Source: Actinomycetes bacterium (GTDB taxonomy: Bacteria; Actinomycetota; Actinomycetes; S36-B12). From it: 63,990 nt of DNA. Of the stretch, positions 34,537-44,109 are shown piece after piece. How positions within the stretch are numbered: position 1 is the first letter of the stretch; the number at the start of each line of letters is the position of its first letter. Under the pieces are notes generated by a model. The model did not search any database. It saw nothing but the letters and a program-made list of their open reading frames with translations, and was not told the origin of the DNA. The position numbers and the translations under genes were made by a program. The stretch covers positions 1-63,990 of the forward strand of contig JAHECS010000018.1 in NCBI GenBank assembly GCA_024641635.1, read 5' to 3'.

Positions 34537-35460
34537 TCAGAAGCCGAGGCGGCGGAGCTGCTTGGGGTCCTTCTGCCAGTCCTTGGCGACCTTGACCCGG
34601 ATGTCCAGGTAGATGGGAACGCCCAGCAGCTCCTCGATCTCCCTCCGCGCGCGGGTACCCACCTGCTTCAGCCTCGACCCGGCCTTGCCGATGACGATCG
34701 CCTTCTGGGTGTCGCGCTCGACGAAGAGGGACGCCCTCACATCCGTCAGGGGGCGGTCGACAGGGCGGTCCTCACGCGGCTCGATCTCGTCGACGACGAC
34801 CGCGATGGAGTGCGGGAGCTCGTCCTGGACGCCGTCGAGCGCAGCCTCACGGATCAGCTCGGCCACGGCGACCTCGAGCGTCGTGGCGTCGTCCTCTCCG
34901 TCGGGAAACAGCACCGGCCCCTCCGGAAGGTGCGCGATGAGCCGATCGGTCAGCAGGGCGACGTTGTCTCCGGCGGCCGCCGACACCGGCACGACCTCCG
35001 CCCACTCGATCCCGATGGCGTCTCCGAGCTCCGAGACCTCCGCGAGTCGCTCAGCGACGACTGCCTTCGGCACCGCGTCGGTCTTCGTCACCACGGCCAC
35101 GATGGGCTTGCGGCGCAGCTGCGACAGCTCGGTCGCGATGAAGCGGTCACCCGGGCCCACGGACTGATCTGCGGGGATGCACAGGCCCACCACGTCGACG
35201 CTGACCCAAGTCTCCCGGACCTGGTCGTTCAGTCGCTCGCCCAGCAGCGTCCGCGGCCGGTGCAGGCCCGGGGTGTCGACCATGACCAGCTGCCCCTGCG
35301 GGCGATTGACCACTCCCCGCAGGACCCGTCGGGTCGTCTGCGGACGGTCCGACGTGATCGCCACCTTGCGCCCGACCATGGCGTTCGTCAGCGTCGACTT
35401 CCCGGCATTGGGACGACCCACGAGACAGGCGAATCCGCTCCTGAACGACTCCGTCGTCAC
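34537..35460 (-). CDS. era: GTPase Era
   Basis: GTPase that binds the 3' end of 16S rRNA during 30S assembly. A 307-residue protein. G1 GRPNAGKSTL, G3 VDTPGLHRPR, G4 VVTKTDAVPK; the C-terminal KH domain has AIVIGKAGSRLKQVGTRARREIEELLG. The GTG start at 35460 overlaps the stop of the EamA gene (GTGA). Last gene of the hrcA-to-era operon. Confidence 0.96.
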   Translation of the reverse strand: MTTESFRSGFACLVGRPNAGKSTLTNAMVGRKVAITSDRPQTTRRVLRGVVNRPQGQLVMVDTPGLHRPRTLLGERLNDQVRETWVSVDVVGLCIPADQSVGPGDRFIATELSQLRRKPIVAVVTKTDAVPKAVVAERLAEVSELGDAIGIEWAEVVPVSAAAGDNVALLTDRLIAHLPEGPVLFPDGEDDATTLEVAVAELIREAALDGVQDELPHSIAVVVDEIEPREDRPVDRPLTDVRASLFVERDTQKAIVIGKAGSRLKQVGTRARREIEELLGVPIYLDIRVKVAKDWQKDPKQLRRLGF

Positions 35461-36347
35461 GCCACCGACCCCTGCCTCACCGGACGCCGGTTCTCGGCGA
35501 CCCCCAGCAACGCTATGGCACCGAGCACGAGGAGGCACCCGATCCATCCGACAACACCGAGTGACTCCCCCAGCACGAGCACGCCGAGAACAGTGGCGAC
35601 GGCGGGCTCGAAGAGGTTGAGCGTGGCGATGTGGCCGGGCTGGAGCACGGTCAACCCGATTCCGAACAGCAGGTACGCACCGGTGGTGGTGACGAGGCCC
35701 AGCCACAGCACGGCCACGACCCCCGATGCGGACAGCCACCACCCTGACGTGAGCGCCGCCGGCAGGAGCATGAGCGCCGCGATCGAGAATGAGGCCGCGA
35801 GTACCGCGCTGGCGGCCCGCCCCTCCCGGGCCAGCCGGACGCCGATGACCGTGTAGACCGCGTAGCAGGCGCCGGCCCCGGCCGCGTACGCCATCCCGAT
35901 CGGCTCCCCTGCCGAGAGGTTGCCCGAGACCAGCAGCCCGACGCCGACGACGGCGACGACGGTCGACAGCGCCCACACCCACCCCGGCGCACCCTCCCGC
36001 AGCAGCCAGCCGAGGACTCCGGCGAGGAACGGCGCCACCGCGAGCGAGATGAGCGTCCCGACAGCCACGCCGGCGCGCGCGGTGCCCATGAAGAACAGCG
36101 CCTGATAGCCCGCGACCGCGGCACCCATGACCCATACGGCGGGTCGTCGCCACAGCGGCGGGAGTTCGGCCCAACGACCCCGCCAGGCGATGAACGCGAC
36201 CAGTCCCGCCGCGCCCACGAGCAGGCGCATCGCAGCCACGCTCGGGCCCGGAGCGCCTGGCGCCAGCAGTTGGAGCGACGTGGCCGAGGTGCCGAAGAGG
36301 GCCGCCGCCGCGAGGACCGCGCCGGCGCCCCGCGCCTGCGGCGTCAC
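35457..36347 (-). CDS. EamA/DMT family transporter
   Basis: A 296-residue membrane protein with ten predicted helices in two EamA repeats (about 10-135 and 150-285). Typical segments are FFMGTARAGVAVGTLISLAVAPFLAG and LFEPAVATVLGVLVLGESLG. Exports amino acids or metabolites in known members; the substrate here is unknown. GTG start at 36347 overlaps the stop of the CDA-like gene; its own stop overlaps era. It lies between the CDA-like gene and era, which are adjacent in Mycobacterium. Confidence 0.9.
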   Translation of the reverse strand: MTPQARGAGAVLAAAALFGTSATSLQLLAPGAPGPSVAAMRLLVGAAGLVAFIAWRGRWAELPPLWRRPAVWVMGAAVAGYQALFFMGTARAGVAVGTLISLAVAPFLAGVLGWLLREGAPGWVWALSTVVAVVGVGLLVSGNLSAGEPIGMAYAAGAGACYAVYTVIGVRLAREGRAASAVLAASFSIAALMLLPAALTSGWWLSASGVVAVLWLGLVTTTGAYLLFGIGLTVLQPGHIATLNLFEPAVATVLGVLVLGESLGVVGWIGCLLVLGAIALLGVAENRRPVRQGSVA

Positions 36348-36688
36348 GTGGAGAGCTCGGCGACCACGCTGCCGTCCGGTGCACACGAGATGACCCGCAC
36401 CCCAGGACCGGCCAGCCCGCGCGCCACCTCGAGCTCGGCCGGGGTCGGCTCGCGGCCGACGACGACGGCCCGCTCGACGCCACGCGCACCCGAGGCCACC
36501 GCCTGGGCCACGGCCAGCTCCAGTGCGGTCAGGGACAAGGGCGGCACCGAGACGTCCGCCCCGGTGTACGTGCGTCCTGTCTCGTCACGCAGCGCCGCCC
36601 CCGCGACAGCCCCGACGCGCGCCCGTGCGCCGCGAGCGAGAGTGACGAGCTTCGCGTCCTCGACGTCGAGCTCGTCAGTCGTCGTCAT
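36344..36688 (-). CDS. Cytidine deaminase-like protein lacking catalytic residues
   Basis: A 114-residue protein with the cytidine-deaminase fold in the place where Mycobacterium has a similar gene (between CNNM and era). The segment TYTGADVSVPPLSLTALELAVAQAVASG aligns by eye with the active-site region of cytidine deaminase, but the catalytic C/H-A-E is TALE, and the downstream PCxxC pair is absent, so it should not bind catalytic zinc. Its role is unknown. The ATG at 36688 overlaps the preceding gene by 14 bp. Confidence 0.7.
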   Translation of the reverse strand: MTTTDELDVEDAKLVTLARGARARVGAVAGAALRDETGRTYTGADVSVPPLSLTALELAVAQAVASGARGVERAVVVGREPTPAELEVARGLAGPGVRVISCAPDGSVVAELST

Positions 36689-38003
36689 CGCCGCCGTCGT
36701 CATCGTCGGACTCGGAGGGGCCGCCCAGCCGCTGGGCCAGAACACTGCCGATGCGGTTGCGTCGGCCCTCCCCCTGCTCAGCGGTCAGCCGCCAGCCGTC
36801 CACGTCGACCGCGGCACCCGGGATCGGCACCCGCCCGAGCCGCTTGGCCACCAGCCCGAGCACGGAGTCGACTCCCTCATCCTCGGACTCGATCTCCAGG
36901 TCGATCAGCTCGGCGAAGTCGTCCAGGCTCATCCGGGCCATGACGCGGTAGCCACCGTCGGCGAGCTGCACCACCTCGGGATCCGCGGTGTCGTACTCGT
37001 CGGCGATCTCCCCGACGATCTCCTCGAGGATGTCCTCGATGGTCACGAGTCCGCCAGTACCGCCGTACTCGTCGACCACGACGGCCATGTGCACGCGAGC
37101 GGACTGCATGTCACGCAGGAGAACGTCGGCAGCCTTGCTGTCGGGGACGAAGTACGGTGCGCGCATGAGCGACTCGACCCTTTCGGACTGCTCGGCCTCG
37201 CGGTGCTCGAAGACCCGCTTGACGACGTCCTTGAGGTAGATGATGCCGACGATGTCGTCGGCGCTCTCCCCGATGACAGGGATCCGGGAGAATCCGGATC
37301 GCAGGCCGAGGGACAGGGCCTGCCGCAGGGTCTTCGACCGCTCGATGAGAACCATCTCGGTTCGCGGCACCATCACCTCGCGGGCGAAGGTGTCGCCCAG
37401 CTCGAACACCGAGTGGATCATGTCGCGCTCGTCGTGCTCGATCAGAGCGTCCGCCTCAGCCAGGTCGACCATCTCGCGAAGCTCGGCCTGCGACGCGAAC
37501 GGCCCCTCGCGGTAGCCCTTGCCGGGCGTGACGGCGTTGCCGATGAGGATGAGCAGGGTCGCCAGCGGTCCCAGGACGTCGGCCAGGAATCGTGCCGGGC
37601 GGGCGGCCGCCATGGCGATGCGCTCGGGGTGCTGCCGCCCGAGGGTGCCCGCGGCCACGCCGATGACGACGTACGACGCCATCACCATGATCACGACGGC
37701 GATCAGCAGGGCCAGGAAGGTGGACATGCCGCTTCGAACAGCCAGGGCGTCGACGCAGACGTAGCCGACGAGGACGGTCGCGGTGACGCGGGCGATCGTG
37801 GAGAGGAACAGCAGGACGTTGACGTGCCGGGGGCGGTCCTCGAGCACCGCGAGCAGCGCACGGGCGCGGCGATCGCCGTCTTTCCGGGCCTCCTCGACCT
37901 GGCTGCGTCGCACGCGACTGATGGCCGTCTCCGCCGCGGACAGCAGGCCGGCCACGGCGACGAGCACGACGGAAATGACAATCAACCAGCCGTCCGTCGT
38001 CAT
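36675..38003 (-). CDS. CNNM/CorC-like (hemolysin family) membrane protein with CBS domains
   Basis: A 442-residue membrane protein. N-terminal CNNM domain with about three to four helices (residues 1-150, starting MTTDGWLIVISVVLVA), two CBS repeats (about 200-320; VMVPRTEMVLIERSKTLRQAL, MAVVVDEYGGTGGLVTIEDILEEIVGEI), then a CorC_HlyC domain. Members take part in Mg/Co efflux. It ends in a run of Asp residues (SDDDDGGDDDD). The ATG overlaps the ybeY stop. Confidence 0.93.
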   Translation of the reverse strand: MTTDGWLIVISVVLVAVAGLLSAAETAISRVRRSQVEEARKDGDRRARALLAVLEDRPRHVNVLLFLSTIARVTATVLVGYVCVDALAVRSGMSTFLALLIAVVIMVMASYVVIGVAAGTLGRQHPERIAMAAARPARFLADVLGPLATLLILIGNAVTPGKGYREGPFASQAELREMVDLAEADALIEHDERDMIHSVFELGDTFAREVMVPRTEMVLIERSKTLRQALSLGLRSGFSRIPVIGESADDIVGIIYLKDVVKRVFEHREAEQSERVESLMRAPYFVPDSKAADVLLRDMQSARVHMAVVVDEYGGTGGLVTIEDILEEIVGEIADEYDTADPEVVQLADGGYRVMARMSLDDFAELIDLEIESEDEGVDSVLGLVAKRLGRVPIPGAAVDVDGWRLTAEQGEGRRNRIGSVLAQRLGGPSESDDDDGGDDDD

Positions 38004-38464
38004 GGGCCGACCTCCCCCCACGTCGCCAGCAGCTCGTCCTGGAGGGCGAACATCGCCTCGTACTCACCGGTGGTCGCATGGTCGTATCCGATGAGGTGCA
38101 GCATGCCGTGGGTCGTGAGGAACCTCAGCTCCTCGTCCATCGTGCGCCCGGCCTCACGAGCCTGGCCGCTGGCGAACGCCGGGCACAGCACGATGTCGCC
38201 GAGGACCCCCGGTTCCGGATCCACCCCTGCGGCCGCGGCGCGCACCTCGTCGATCGGGAAGGACAGCACGTCGGTCGGCCCCGGCTCCTGCATCCAGTCC
38301 TCGTGAAGGGTCGTCATCCGCTCCTCGTCCACGAGAGTGACCCCGAGCTCGCAGTCGCGGTGCAGCCGCAGCCGGTCGAACAGGTGCGCGAGGAGGTCCT
38401 CGAGCGCGGCCGTGTCGCAGGGGATGCCAGACTCGTTGAGGACCGTCACGTTCGGCAGGCTCAC
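38000..38464 (-). CDS. ybeY: Endoribonuclease YbeY
   Basis: A 154-residue metallo-RNase for 16S rRNA 3'-end maturation and ribosome quality control. The zinc motif THGMLHLIGYDH (HxxxHxxxxxH) is intact, as is the ELGVTLVDEERMTTLHEDWM and PTDVLSFPI region. Overlaps phoH upstream and the CNNM gene downstream by 4 bp each. Confidence 0.96.
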   Translation of the reverse strand: MSLPNVTVLNESGIPCDTAALEDLLAHLFDRLRLHRDCELGVTLVDEERMTTLHEDWMQEPGPTDVLSFPIDEVRAAAAGVDPEPGVLGDIVLCPAFASGQAREAGRTMDEELRFLTTHGMLHLIGYDHATTGEYEAMFALQDELLATWGEVGP

Positions 38465-39453
38465 GTGGCTCGCTTCGCGTCGAACTTCTCGTACGCGTCG
38501 ACGATTCGCCCCACGAGCTTGTGGCGCACGACGTCGTGCGAGGTCAGGCGGCAGAAGGCGACGTCGTCAAGGCCGTCGAGGATCTCGCTGACCACGCGCA
38601 GGCCGCTCGTGGTGCCGCCGGGCAGGTCCACCTGCGTGACGTCACCGGTGACCACCATCGTCGAGCCGAAGCCGAGGCGGGTGAGGAACATCTTCATCTG
38701 CTCGGCGGACGTGTTCTGCGCCTCGTCGAGGATGATGAAGGAGTCGTTGAGCGTGCGGCCGCGCATGTAGGCCAGGGGCGCGATCTCGATGGTGCCGCTC
38801 GTGATGAGTCGGGGGATCGAGTCCGGATCGATCATGTCGTGCAGCGCGTCGTACAGCGGGCGCAGGTAGGGGTCGATCTTCTCCGAGAGCGTCCCGGGCA
38901 GGAAGCCGAGCCGTTCGCCGGCTTCGACGGCCGGCCGCGTGAGCACGATGCGGTTGACCCGCTTGGCCTGCAGGGCCTGCACGGCCTTCGCGACGGCGAG
39001 GTAGGTCTTGCCCGTGCCCGCCGGGCCGATCCCGAAGACGATGGTGTTGTGGTCGATCGCGTCGACGTATCGCTTCTGGTTCAGCGTCTTGGCGCGGATC
39101 GTGCGGCCGCGGTTGCTGAGGATGTTGGCTGTCAGCACCTCGGTGGGCCGGGTCCCGCCTCGCAGGAGCGTGATGCTGCGCTCGACGGACTCCGCACTCA
39201 GGGCCTGCCCCGTACGCAGCACGGCGAGCATCTCGCCCACGAGGGTGTCCACCATGCCGACGTCCGCGGGCGATCCGGCGACCGTGATCTCGTTTCCCCG
39301 CGCCAGGATGTCGGCGTCCGGGAAGGCATTCTCCACGAGACGCAGGTACTCGTCCTGGCTGCCGAGGAGCGCGACCATGGGCTGCGAGCCGGGGACGACG
39401 ATCGTCGTCTGCGCACGGGGCGCGTCGGAGGCGGGCTGCGTCATCGGCATCAT
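38461..39453 (-). CDS. phoH: PhoH-family ATPase
   Basis: A 330-residue cytoplasmic P-loop protein. An N-terminal KH-like segment precedes Walker A FGIGPAGTGKTYLAVAKAV, RPAVEAGERLGFLPGTLSEKIDPY and Walker B FIILDEAQNT. PhoH partners with YbeY and other RNA factors in many bacteria; the role is probably RNA-related. ATG at 39453 overlaps the HIT-gene stop (ATGA); a second in-frame ATG is nearby. Confidence 0.94.
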   Translation of the reverse strand: MMPMTQPASDAPRAQTTIVVPGSQPMVALLGSQDEYLRLVENAFPDADILARGNEITVAGSPADVGMVDTLVGEMLAVLRTGQALSAESVERSITLLRGGTRPTEVLTANILSNRGRTIRAKTLNQKRYVDAIDHNTIVFGIGPAGTGKTYLAVAKAVQALQAKRVNRIVLTRPAVEAGERLGFLPGTLSEKIDPYLRPLYDALHDMIDPDSIPRLITSGTIEIAPLAYMRGRTLNDSFIILDEAQNTSAEQMKMFLTRLGFGSTMVVTGDVTQVDLPGGTTSGLRVVSEILDGLDDVAFCRLTSHDVVRHKLVGRIVDAYEKFDAKRAT

Positions 39454-39794
39454 CCTGGGGGCCAGGTCAGGTCCCGGCCGCCCAGGACGTGGAAGTGGAC
39501 ATGGTGGACGGACTGGCCCGCGCCCTCACCGGTGTTGGTCACCACCCGGTATCCGGTAGCGGCGACACCCTCCGCTTCGGCGATCCTGCCCGCGGCCTCG
39601 AGCAGGCGCCCCGCCAGCGCGGGGTCGGCGGCACCGAGCTCGGCGGCCGTGGCGTGGTGGGCCCTGGGGATGACCAGGACGTGCACCGGCGCCTGCGGGT
39701 TGATATCGCGGAAGGCGACCATGTCGTCGTCGGCGTGCACGACGTCGGCAGGGATGTCTCCCGACGCGATGGCGCAGAACAGGCAGTCGCTCAT
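39450..39794 (-). CDS. HIT-family nucleotide-binding protein
   Basis: A 114-residue histidine-triad protein. Active-site motif HHVHFHVLGG, early CLFCAIASGDIPADVV (Cys pair likely for zinc) and PVHVLVIPRAHH are family-typical of HinT-like phosphoramidases. Four bases separate its start from the rsmE stop. Same operon as rsmE and phoH. Confidence 0.93.
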   Translation of the reverse strand: MSDCLFCAIASGDIPADVVHADDDMVAFRDINPQAPVHVLVIPRAHHATAAELGAADPALAGRLLEAAGRIAEAEGVAATGYRVVTNTGEGAGQSVHHVHFHVLGGRDLTWPPG

Positions 39795-39798
39795 GGCG

Positions 39799-40575
39799 TC
39801 ATCCTCCCATCCCCTGCTCGTCGGCAAGCGCCCAACGCCGACTCGGGGCGAGGAGCGCGGCCACCGCTGCGATACCGGCCGACGAGGTGCGGAGCACCGT
39901 CGGACCCATCCGGACGATCTGCGCCCCCGCGGCGGACATGGCCTCGAGCTCGTCCTCGGTGAGCCCGCCCTCGGGGCCGACGATGACCGCCACCACGCCG
40001 TCGTCGGGCAGCGTCGACGCCGCGATGCGCTCGTGACCGTGCTCGTGCAGCACCAGCGAGGTGTCCGCGGAACCGATGATCCGGAGCACATCCGCGGTCG
40101 AGGCGAGCGGCGCGATCAGCGGGAACCATGAACGGCGGGCCTGCTTCGCCGCCGCGAGCGCAGCGTCACCCCAACGGCGGTGGCTGCGATCGACGCGATC
40201 CGGCCGCCAGCGGGTGACGCAGTTGGCCGCGGCCCACGGGACGATCTCGTCAACGCCGACCTCGGTGAGCAGCTCGACGGCCAGCTCGCCGCGATCCCCC
40301 TTGGGAAGGGCCTGCACGACGACGATGCGGGGTCGAGGCGGATCCTCCGCGTGCACGCTCTGCACCAGCACGACCGCGCTCGAACGGTCGACGACCTCCG
40401 CGATCACCCCGGTGGCGCGGCGCCCCTCGCCGTCGACCAGGTCCACCCGCTCGCCCGCGGTGAGTCTCCGCACGGACACCGCGTGCCGGCCCTCGGGACC
40501 GTCGAGGCGCACGCTCTCTCCCGCCGAGGCGTCCGACAGCGTGGCGGCGGGCACGACGAACACGGGGGCGCTCAC
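39799..40575 (-). CDS. rsmE: 16S rRNA (uracil-1498-N3)-methyltransferase
   Basis: SAM-dependent SPOUT methyltransferase that modifies U1498 of 16S rRNA. A PUA-like N-terminal part ([22 protein letters not shown]) and the SPOUT knot ([36 protein letters not shown]) are present. Length is 258 residues. Starts at GTG 40575, overlapping the dnaJ stop by 4 bp. Confidence 0.95.
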   Translation of the reverse strand: MSAPVFVVPAATLSDASAGESVRLDGPEGRHAVSVRRLTAGERVDLVDGEGRRATGVIAEVVDRSSAVVLVQSVHAEDPPRPRIVVVQALPKGDRGELAVELLTEVGVDEIVPWAAANCVTRWRPDRVDRSHRRWGDAALAAAKQARRSWFPLIAPLASTADVLRIIGSADTSLVLHEHGHERIAASTLPDDGVVAVIVGPEGGLTEDELEAMSAAGAQIVRMGPTVLRTSSAGIAAVAALLAPSRRWALADEQGMGG

Positions 40576-41705
40576 TTCGCGGAGAACGCGTCCTTCAGCC
40601 TCGAGAAGAGGCCACCGGTGTGCTCGGCGGAGGCGGTGCCGACCTGGACGGTGGACTCGTCACGGAGTGCCGCCAGACGGCGGAGCAGCTCCTCCTGCTC
40701 GGCATCGAGCGACGTCGGGGTCTGCACCCGCAGGTGGACGTACAGGTCCCCGCGCCCCGCCGAGCGAAGCCGGGCCGCGCCCTTGCCGCGCACGGTGAGC
40801 GACTCGCCGCCCTGCGTGCCTGGCCTGATGTCGATCTCCGTCGGCCCGTCGAGCGTGTCGAGGGTCATGCTGGTCCCGAGGGACGCCGCCGTCATGGGCA
40901 CGGTGACGACGCAGTGCAGCTCGTCGCCACGTCGCTCGAACAGCGCGTGCTGTGCCACGACGATCTCGACGAAGAGGTCGCCTGCGGGGCCACCGTTGGG
41001 CCCTACCTCGCCCTCGCCCGACAGCTGGATGCGCGTGCCGGTGTCGACTCCGGGCGGAATCTGCACGGTGAGCGTGCGCCGCGTGCGCACCCGCCCATCG
41101 CCCGAGCACTCCGGGCACGGATGCGGGATCGTCGTCCCGAACCCCTGGCACTGGGGGCACGGCCTGGCCGTCATGACCTGGCCGAGGAACGAGCGCTGCA
41201 CCTGCTGGATCTCGCCACGCCCCTTGCACATGACGCAGGTCTCGGTGGAGCTGCCGGGGGCGGTCCCGGCCGCGTCGCAGGCATCGCACCGCACCGCCGT
41301 GTCCACGGTGAGGTCGCGCGTGCTGCCGAACACGGCGTCCGAGAGGTCGATCTGGATGCGGATGAGGGCGTCCTGCCCGCGACGCGCCCGGGTGCGCGGG
41401 CCACGCTGGGCGCCGCCGCCGAAGAAGGCGTCCATGATGTCGCCGAAGTCGAACCCGGCCCCACCGAAGCCGGCGCCGCCACGAGCCGAGCTGAACGGGT
41501 CGCCGCCGAGGTCGTACATCTGCCGCTTCTCGGGATCGCTGAGCACCTCGTAGGCCGCCGTCACCAGCTTGAACCGCTCCTGGTGCTCGGGGTCCGGATT
41601 GACGTCCGGATGCAGCTCGCGGGCCAGCCGGCGGTAGGCCTTCTTGATGTCCTCGGGCGCCGCGTCGCGCGGGACGCCCAGCAGGGCGTAGTAGTCGGTG
41701 CTCAC
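40572..41705 (-). CDS. dnaJ: Chaperone DnaJ
   Basis: Hsp70 co-chaperone of 377 residues. J domain with HPD ([10 protein letters not shown], about residue 32), a G/F-rich linker ([14 protein letters not shown]), four CXXCXGXG-type zinc motifs ([32 protein letters not shown]) and C-terminal substrate-binding domains. The first zinc motif ends DAAG where CxxCxG is usual. It follows hrcA (9-bp gap) as in other Actinomycetota, hence the dnaJ2 paralogue controlled by HrcA. Confidence 0.95.
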   Translation of the reverse strand: MSTDYYALLGVPRDAAPEDIKKAYRRLARELHPDVNPDPEHQERFKLVTAAYEVLSDPEKRQMYDLGGDPFSSARGGAGFGGAGFDFGDIMDAFFGGGAQRGPRTRARRGQDALIRIQIDLSDAVFGSTRDLTVDTAVRCDACDAAGTAPGSSTETCVMCKGRGEIQQVQRSFLGQVMTARPCPQCQGFGTTIPHPCPECSGDGRVRTRRTLTVQIPPGVDTGTRIQLSGEGEVGPNGGPAGDLFVEIVVAQHALFERRGDELHCVVTVPMTAASLGTSMTLDTLDGPTEIDIRPGTQGGESLTVRGKGAARLRSAGRGDLYVHLRVQTPTSLDAEQEELLRRLAALRDESTVQVGTASAEHTGGLFSRLKDAFSAK

Positions 41706-41714
41706 TCGGTGTCC

Positions 41715-42734
41715 CTACTGCTCGTCCAGGATGCGGCTGACGTACCGTGCGACCGCGTGGACCGCGGACATGGTCCCGGGGTAGTCCATGTGGGTCGGAC
41801 CCACGATGCCCAGGGAGGCCACGGGGTGGTCCGACCGGGCGTACTGCGCCGTGATGACCGACGTGGACTCCAGCCCCTCGACCGGGTTCTCGTGCCCGAT
41901 CCGCACCGTGACGCCCTGCAGGTTGGTCGTCTCGCCGAGCAGCCGCAGGAGGACCACCTGCTCCTCCAACGCCTCCAGCACCGGCTGGATGGAGATCGGG
42001 AAGGCCTCCCCGTAGCGGGCCAGGTGTGCCGTGCCCCCGAGCACCACCCGCTCGTCGTGACGCTCCCGAGCCGTCTCGAGGACGGCCGACACGATCGCTC
42101 GGACGAGCGGGCGGTCGTCCGCAGCGAAGGCCTCCTCCAGGTCCTCGACCGCGTCGGGCACGTCCGCGAAGCCCTTTCCCGCGAGCGCGACGATGAGCCG
42201 CGACCGAAGGTCCGCCAGGGTCGCCTCCGGCAGCGCTGCCGGGCAGTCGATGATGCGCTGCTCGACGCGCCCGGTGTCGACGATGACAACGAGGATCACC
42301 CTCGTTGCACTCAACGACACGAGCTCGACGTGTCGGATCGTGCTGCGCGTGAAGGAGGGGTACTGGACGAGCGCGACCTGGCGCGTGATCTGGGCGAGCA
42401 GGCGGACGGTGCGTGACATGACGTCGTCGAGGTCGACGGCGTCGTCCAGGAACTGGTGGATGGCCCGGCGCTCCGGTGCGCTGAGCGGCTTCACCCCGGA
42501 CAGCCGATCGACGAACAGTCGGTAGCCGAGGTCGGTGGGCACTCGACCGGCGCTGGTGTGCGGCTGGGCGATGAAGCCCTCCTCCTCGAGCGCGGCCATG
42601 TCGTTGCGGATCGTGGCCGGGGAGACGCCGAGGTTGTGGCGCTCCACGAGGGCCTTGGAGCCCACCGGCTCGTGCGTCGCGACGTAGTCCTCCACGATGG
42701 CGCGCAGGACGGCCAGTCGGCGCTCCTCGAGCAT
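41715..42734 (-). CDS. hrcA: Heat-inducible transcription repressor HrcA
   Basis: A 339-residue repressor of chaperone genes. Winged-helix DNA-binding domain at the N-terminus ([22 protein letters not shown]...[19 protein letters not shown]), a GAF-like middle and a C-terminal dimerisation region. The ATG at 42734 has a GGGAGG ribosome site about 5 bp upstream; GTG at 42740 is a weaker alternative. A CIRCE operator lies 36 bp upstream, so it represses its own operon. Confidence 0.96.
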   Translation of the reverse strand: MLEERRLAVLRAIVEDYVATHEPVGSKALVERHNLGVSPATIRNDMAALEEEGFIAQPHTSAGRVPTDLGYRLFVDRLSGVKPLSAPERRAIHQFLDDAVDLDDVMSRTVRLLAQITRQVALVQYPSFTRSTIRHVELVSLSATRVILVVIVDTGRVEQRIIDCPAALPEATLADLRSRLIVALAGKGFADVPDAVEDLEEAFAADDRPLVRAIVSAVLETARERHDERVVLGGTAHLARYGEAFPISIQPVLEALEEQVVLLRLLGETTNLQGVTVRIGHENPVEGLESTSVITAQYARSDHPVASLGIVGPTHMDYPGTMSAVHAVARYVSRILDEQ

Positions 42735-42769
42735 GCGCACCTCCCGGTCAGTCGTCGTACGGGCGGGTC

Positions 42770-42796
42770 TTGGCACTCCGCCTCCGTGAGTGCCAA
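42770..42796. promoter_or_regulatory. CIRCE operator of the hrcA operon
   Basis: TTGGCACTC, nine bases, GAGTGCCAA: an exact inverted repeat that fits CIRCE (TTAGCACTC-N9-GAGTGCTAA) with the usual A-to-G change in GC-rich Actinomycetota. It sits 36 bp upstream of the hrcA start. HrcA with GroE should keep the operon low until heat or misfolded protein relieves it. Confidence 0.93.
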
Positions 42797-42916
42797 GTGT
42801 ACGTCCTTCGGGACGTCCTCGTCGGGTGCCGCCGCGCATGGCCGCCGAGGCGCCGCGCTCCCCTGCATGCGTTCACGCGGGTCCCGCGCGGACCGGACCA
42901 GGGCCGAAACGCGAGG

Positions 42917-44023
42917 TCAGTCCACCAGCCGGCGGATGACGGCGTCCGCCAGGAGGCGCCCTCGGAAGGTGAGCACGACGCGGTCTCCCGTGAGTTCGAC
43001 CAGCCCGTCGCTCTCGAGCTCGCGCACCGTCTCGGTGTCGAGCCCCGAGGCTCCGAGGCCCTCGGCCAGCCGCATGCCCAGCATGATGCCCTCCATGCGG
43101 CGTTCCTCCGCGGAGAGCTGCTCGCCGTCCTGCTCGGGCGACTCCCCCACCGCGACCCGCTCCGCGTAGGTGCGGGGGTGCTTGACGTTCCACCATCGAC
43201 GACCGCCGACGTGGCTGTGTGCGCCCGGGCCGATGCCCCACCAGTCGTCGTCGTGCCAGTACCCGAGGTTGTGACGGCACTCGCCCCCCGGCCGCGCCCA
43301 GTTCGACACCTCGTACCAGGCCATTCCCGCCTCGGACAGCATCGAGTCAACGATGCCGTAGCGCTCGGCGGCGACGTCGTCGTCCGGTCGCGGCACCTCG
43401 CCGGAGCGCACGCGCCGGGCCAGCGGCGTGCCGTCCTCGACGATCAGGGCGTACGCGGACACGTGATCCACGCCTGACTCCATCACGTCGTCCAGGGACC
43501 TGCGAAGGTCGTCGTCGGTCTCCCCCGGAGTTCCGTAGATGAGGTCGAGGTTGACGTGATCGAAGCCCGCACGACGGGCGTCCTTGGCGGCGCGGACCGA
43601 CGCCCCCGGCGAGTGCGTGCGGTCCAGCACCCGCAGGACGGCGGGGGACGAGCTCTGCATGCCGAGGGAGATGCGGGTGTATCCGGCCGACCGCAGGTCC
43701 TCCAGCAGGGCTGGATCCACGCTGTCCGGGTTCGCCTCGGTGGTCACCTCGGCGTCGGCGGCGAGACCGAGCTCGTCGCGGATGGCGTCCAGGACGGCCG
43801 CGAGGCCCGTCGCGCCGAGCAGGGTCGGGGTGCCACCGCCCACGAAGACGGTGTCCACCGGGCGCGTTTCCTGGGGGCGGGACCTCGTCGCGTGGGCGAT
43901 CTCCGCTGCCAGCACCTCGTGGAAGCGGTCGCGTCGGACCGAATCGCCCAGCTCGGTCGCCGTGTACGTGTTGAAGTCGCAGTACCCGCACCTGCTGGCG
44001 CAGAACGGGACGTGGACATACAC
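42917..44023 (-). CDS. hemW: HemW-like radical SAM protein
   Basis: A 368-residue radical SAM protein related to coproporphyrinogen dehydrogenase; HemW members act as heme chaperones. The cluster-binding Cys are in VHVPFCASRCGYCDFN (CxxxCxxC). VFVGGGTPTLL and RISLGMQSSSPAVLRVLDR follow. The start is set at GTG 44023 (VYVHVPFCASRCG); no start codon lies in the frame between it and the family-A palindrome 11 bp further upstream. This is a shorter N-terminus than most actinobacterial homologues. Confidence 0.88.
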   Translation of the reverse strand: MYVHVPFCASRCGYCDFNTYTATELGDSVRRDRFHEVLAAEIAHATRSRPQETRPVDTVFVGGGTPTLLGATGLAAVLDAIRDELGLAADAEVTTEANPDSVDPALLEDLRSAGYTRISLGMQSSSPAVLRVLDRTHSPGASVRAAKDARRAGFDHVNLDLIYGTPGETDDDLRRSLDDVMESGVDHVSAYALIVEDGTPLARRVRSGEVPRPDDDVAAERYGIVDSMLSEAGMAWYEVSNWARPGGECRHNLGYWHDDDWWGIGPGAHSHVGGRRWWNVKHPRTYAERVAVGESPEQDGEQLSAEERRMEGIMLGMRLAEGLGASGLDTETVRELESDGLVELTGDRVVLTFRGRLLADAVIRRLVD

Positions 44024-44034
44024 CCCGAACCCGG

Positions 44035-44102
44035 TTCGTTGAGTGCGGAGTTGTTGGCCGTTCGGGGACCCCGAATCGGCCAACAACTCCGCACTCAACG
44101 AA
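44035..44102. terminator. Long palindrome, family A (lepA terminator)
   Basis: Arms 44035-44067 and 44069-44102 are nearly perfect reverse complements (one inserted base), beginning TTCGTTGAGTGCGGAGTTGT. Shares its arm with the palindrome at 13208-13275. It lies 7 bp after the lepA stop and 11 bp before the hemW start, filling nearly the whole gap, so it should terminate lepA and covers the place where a hemW ribosome-binding site would be. Confidence 0.8.
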
Positions 44103-44109
44103 GGGACCG

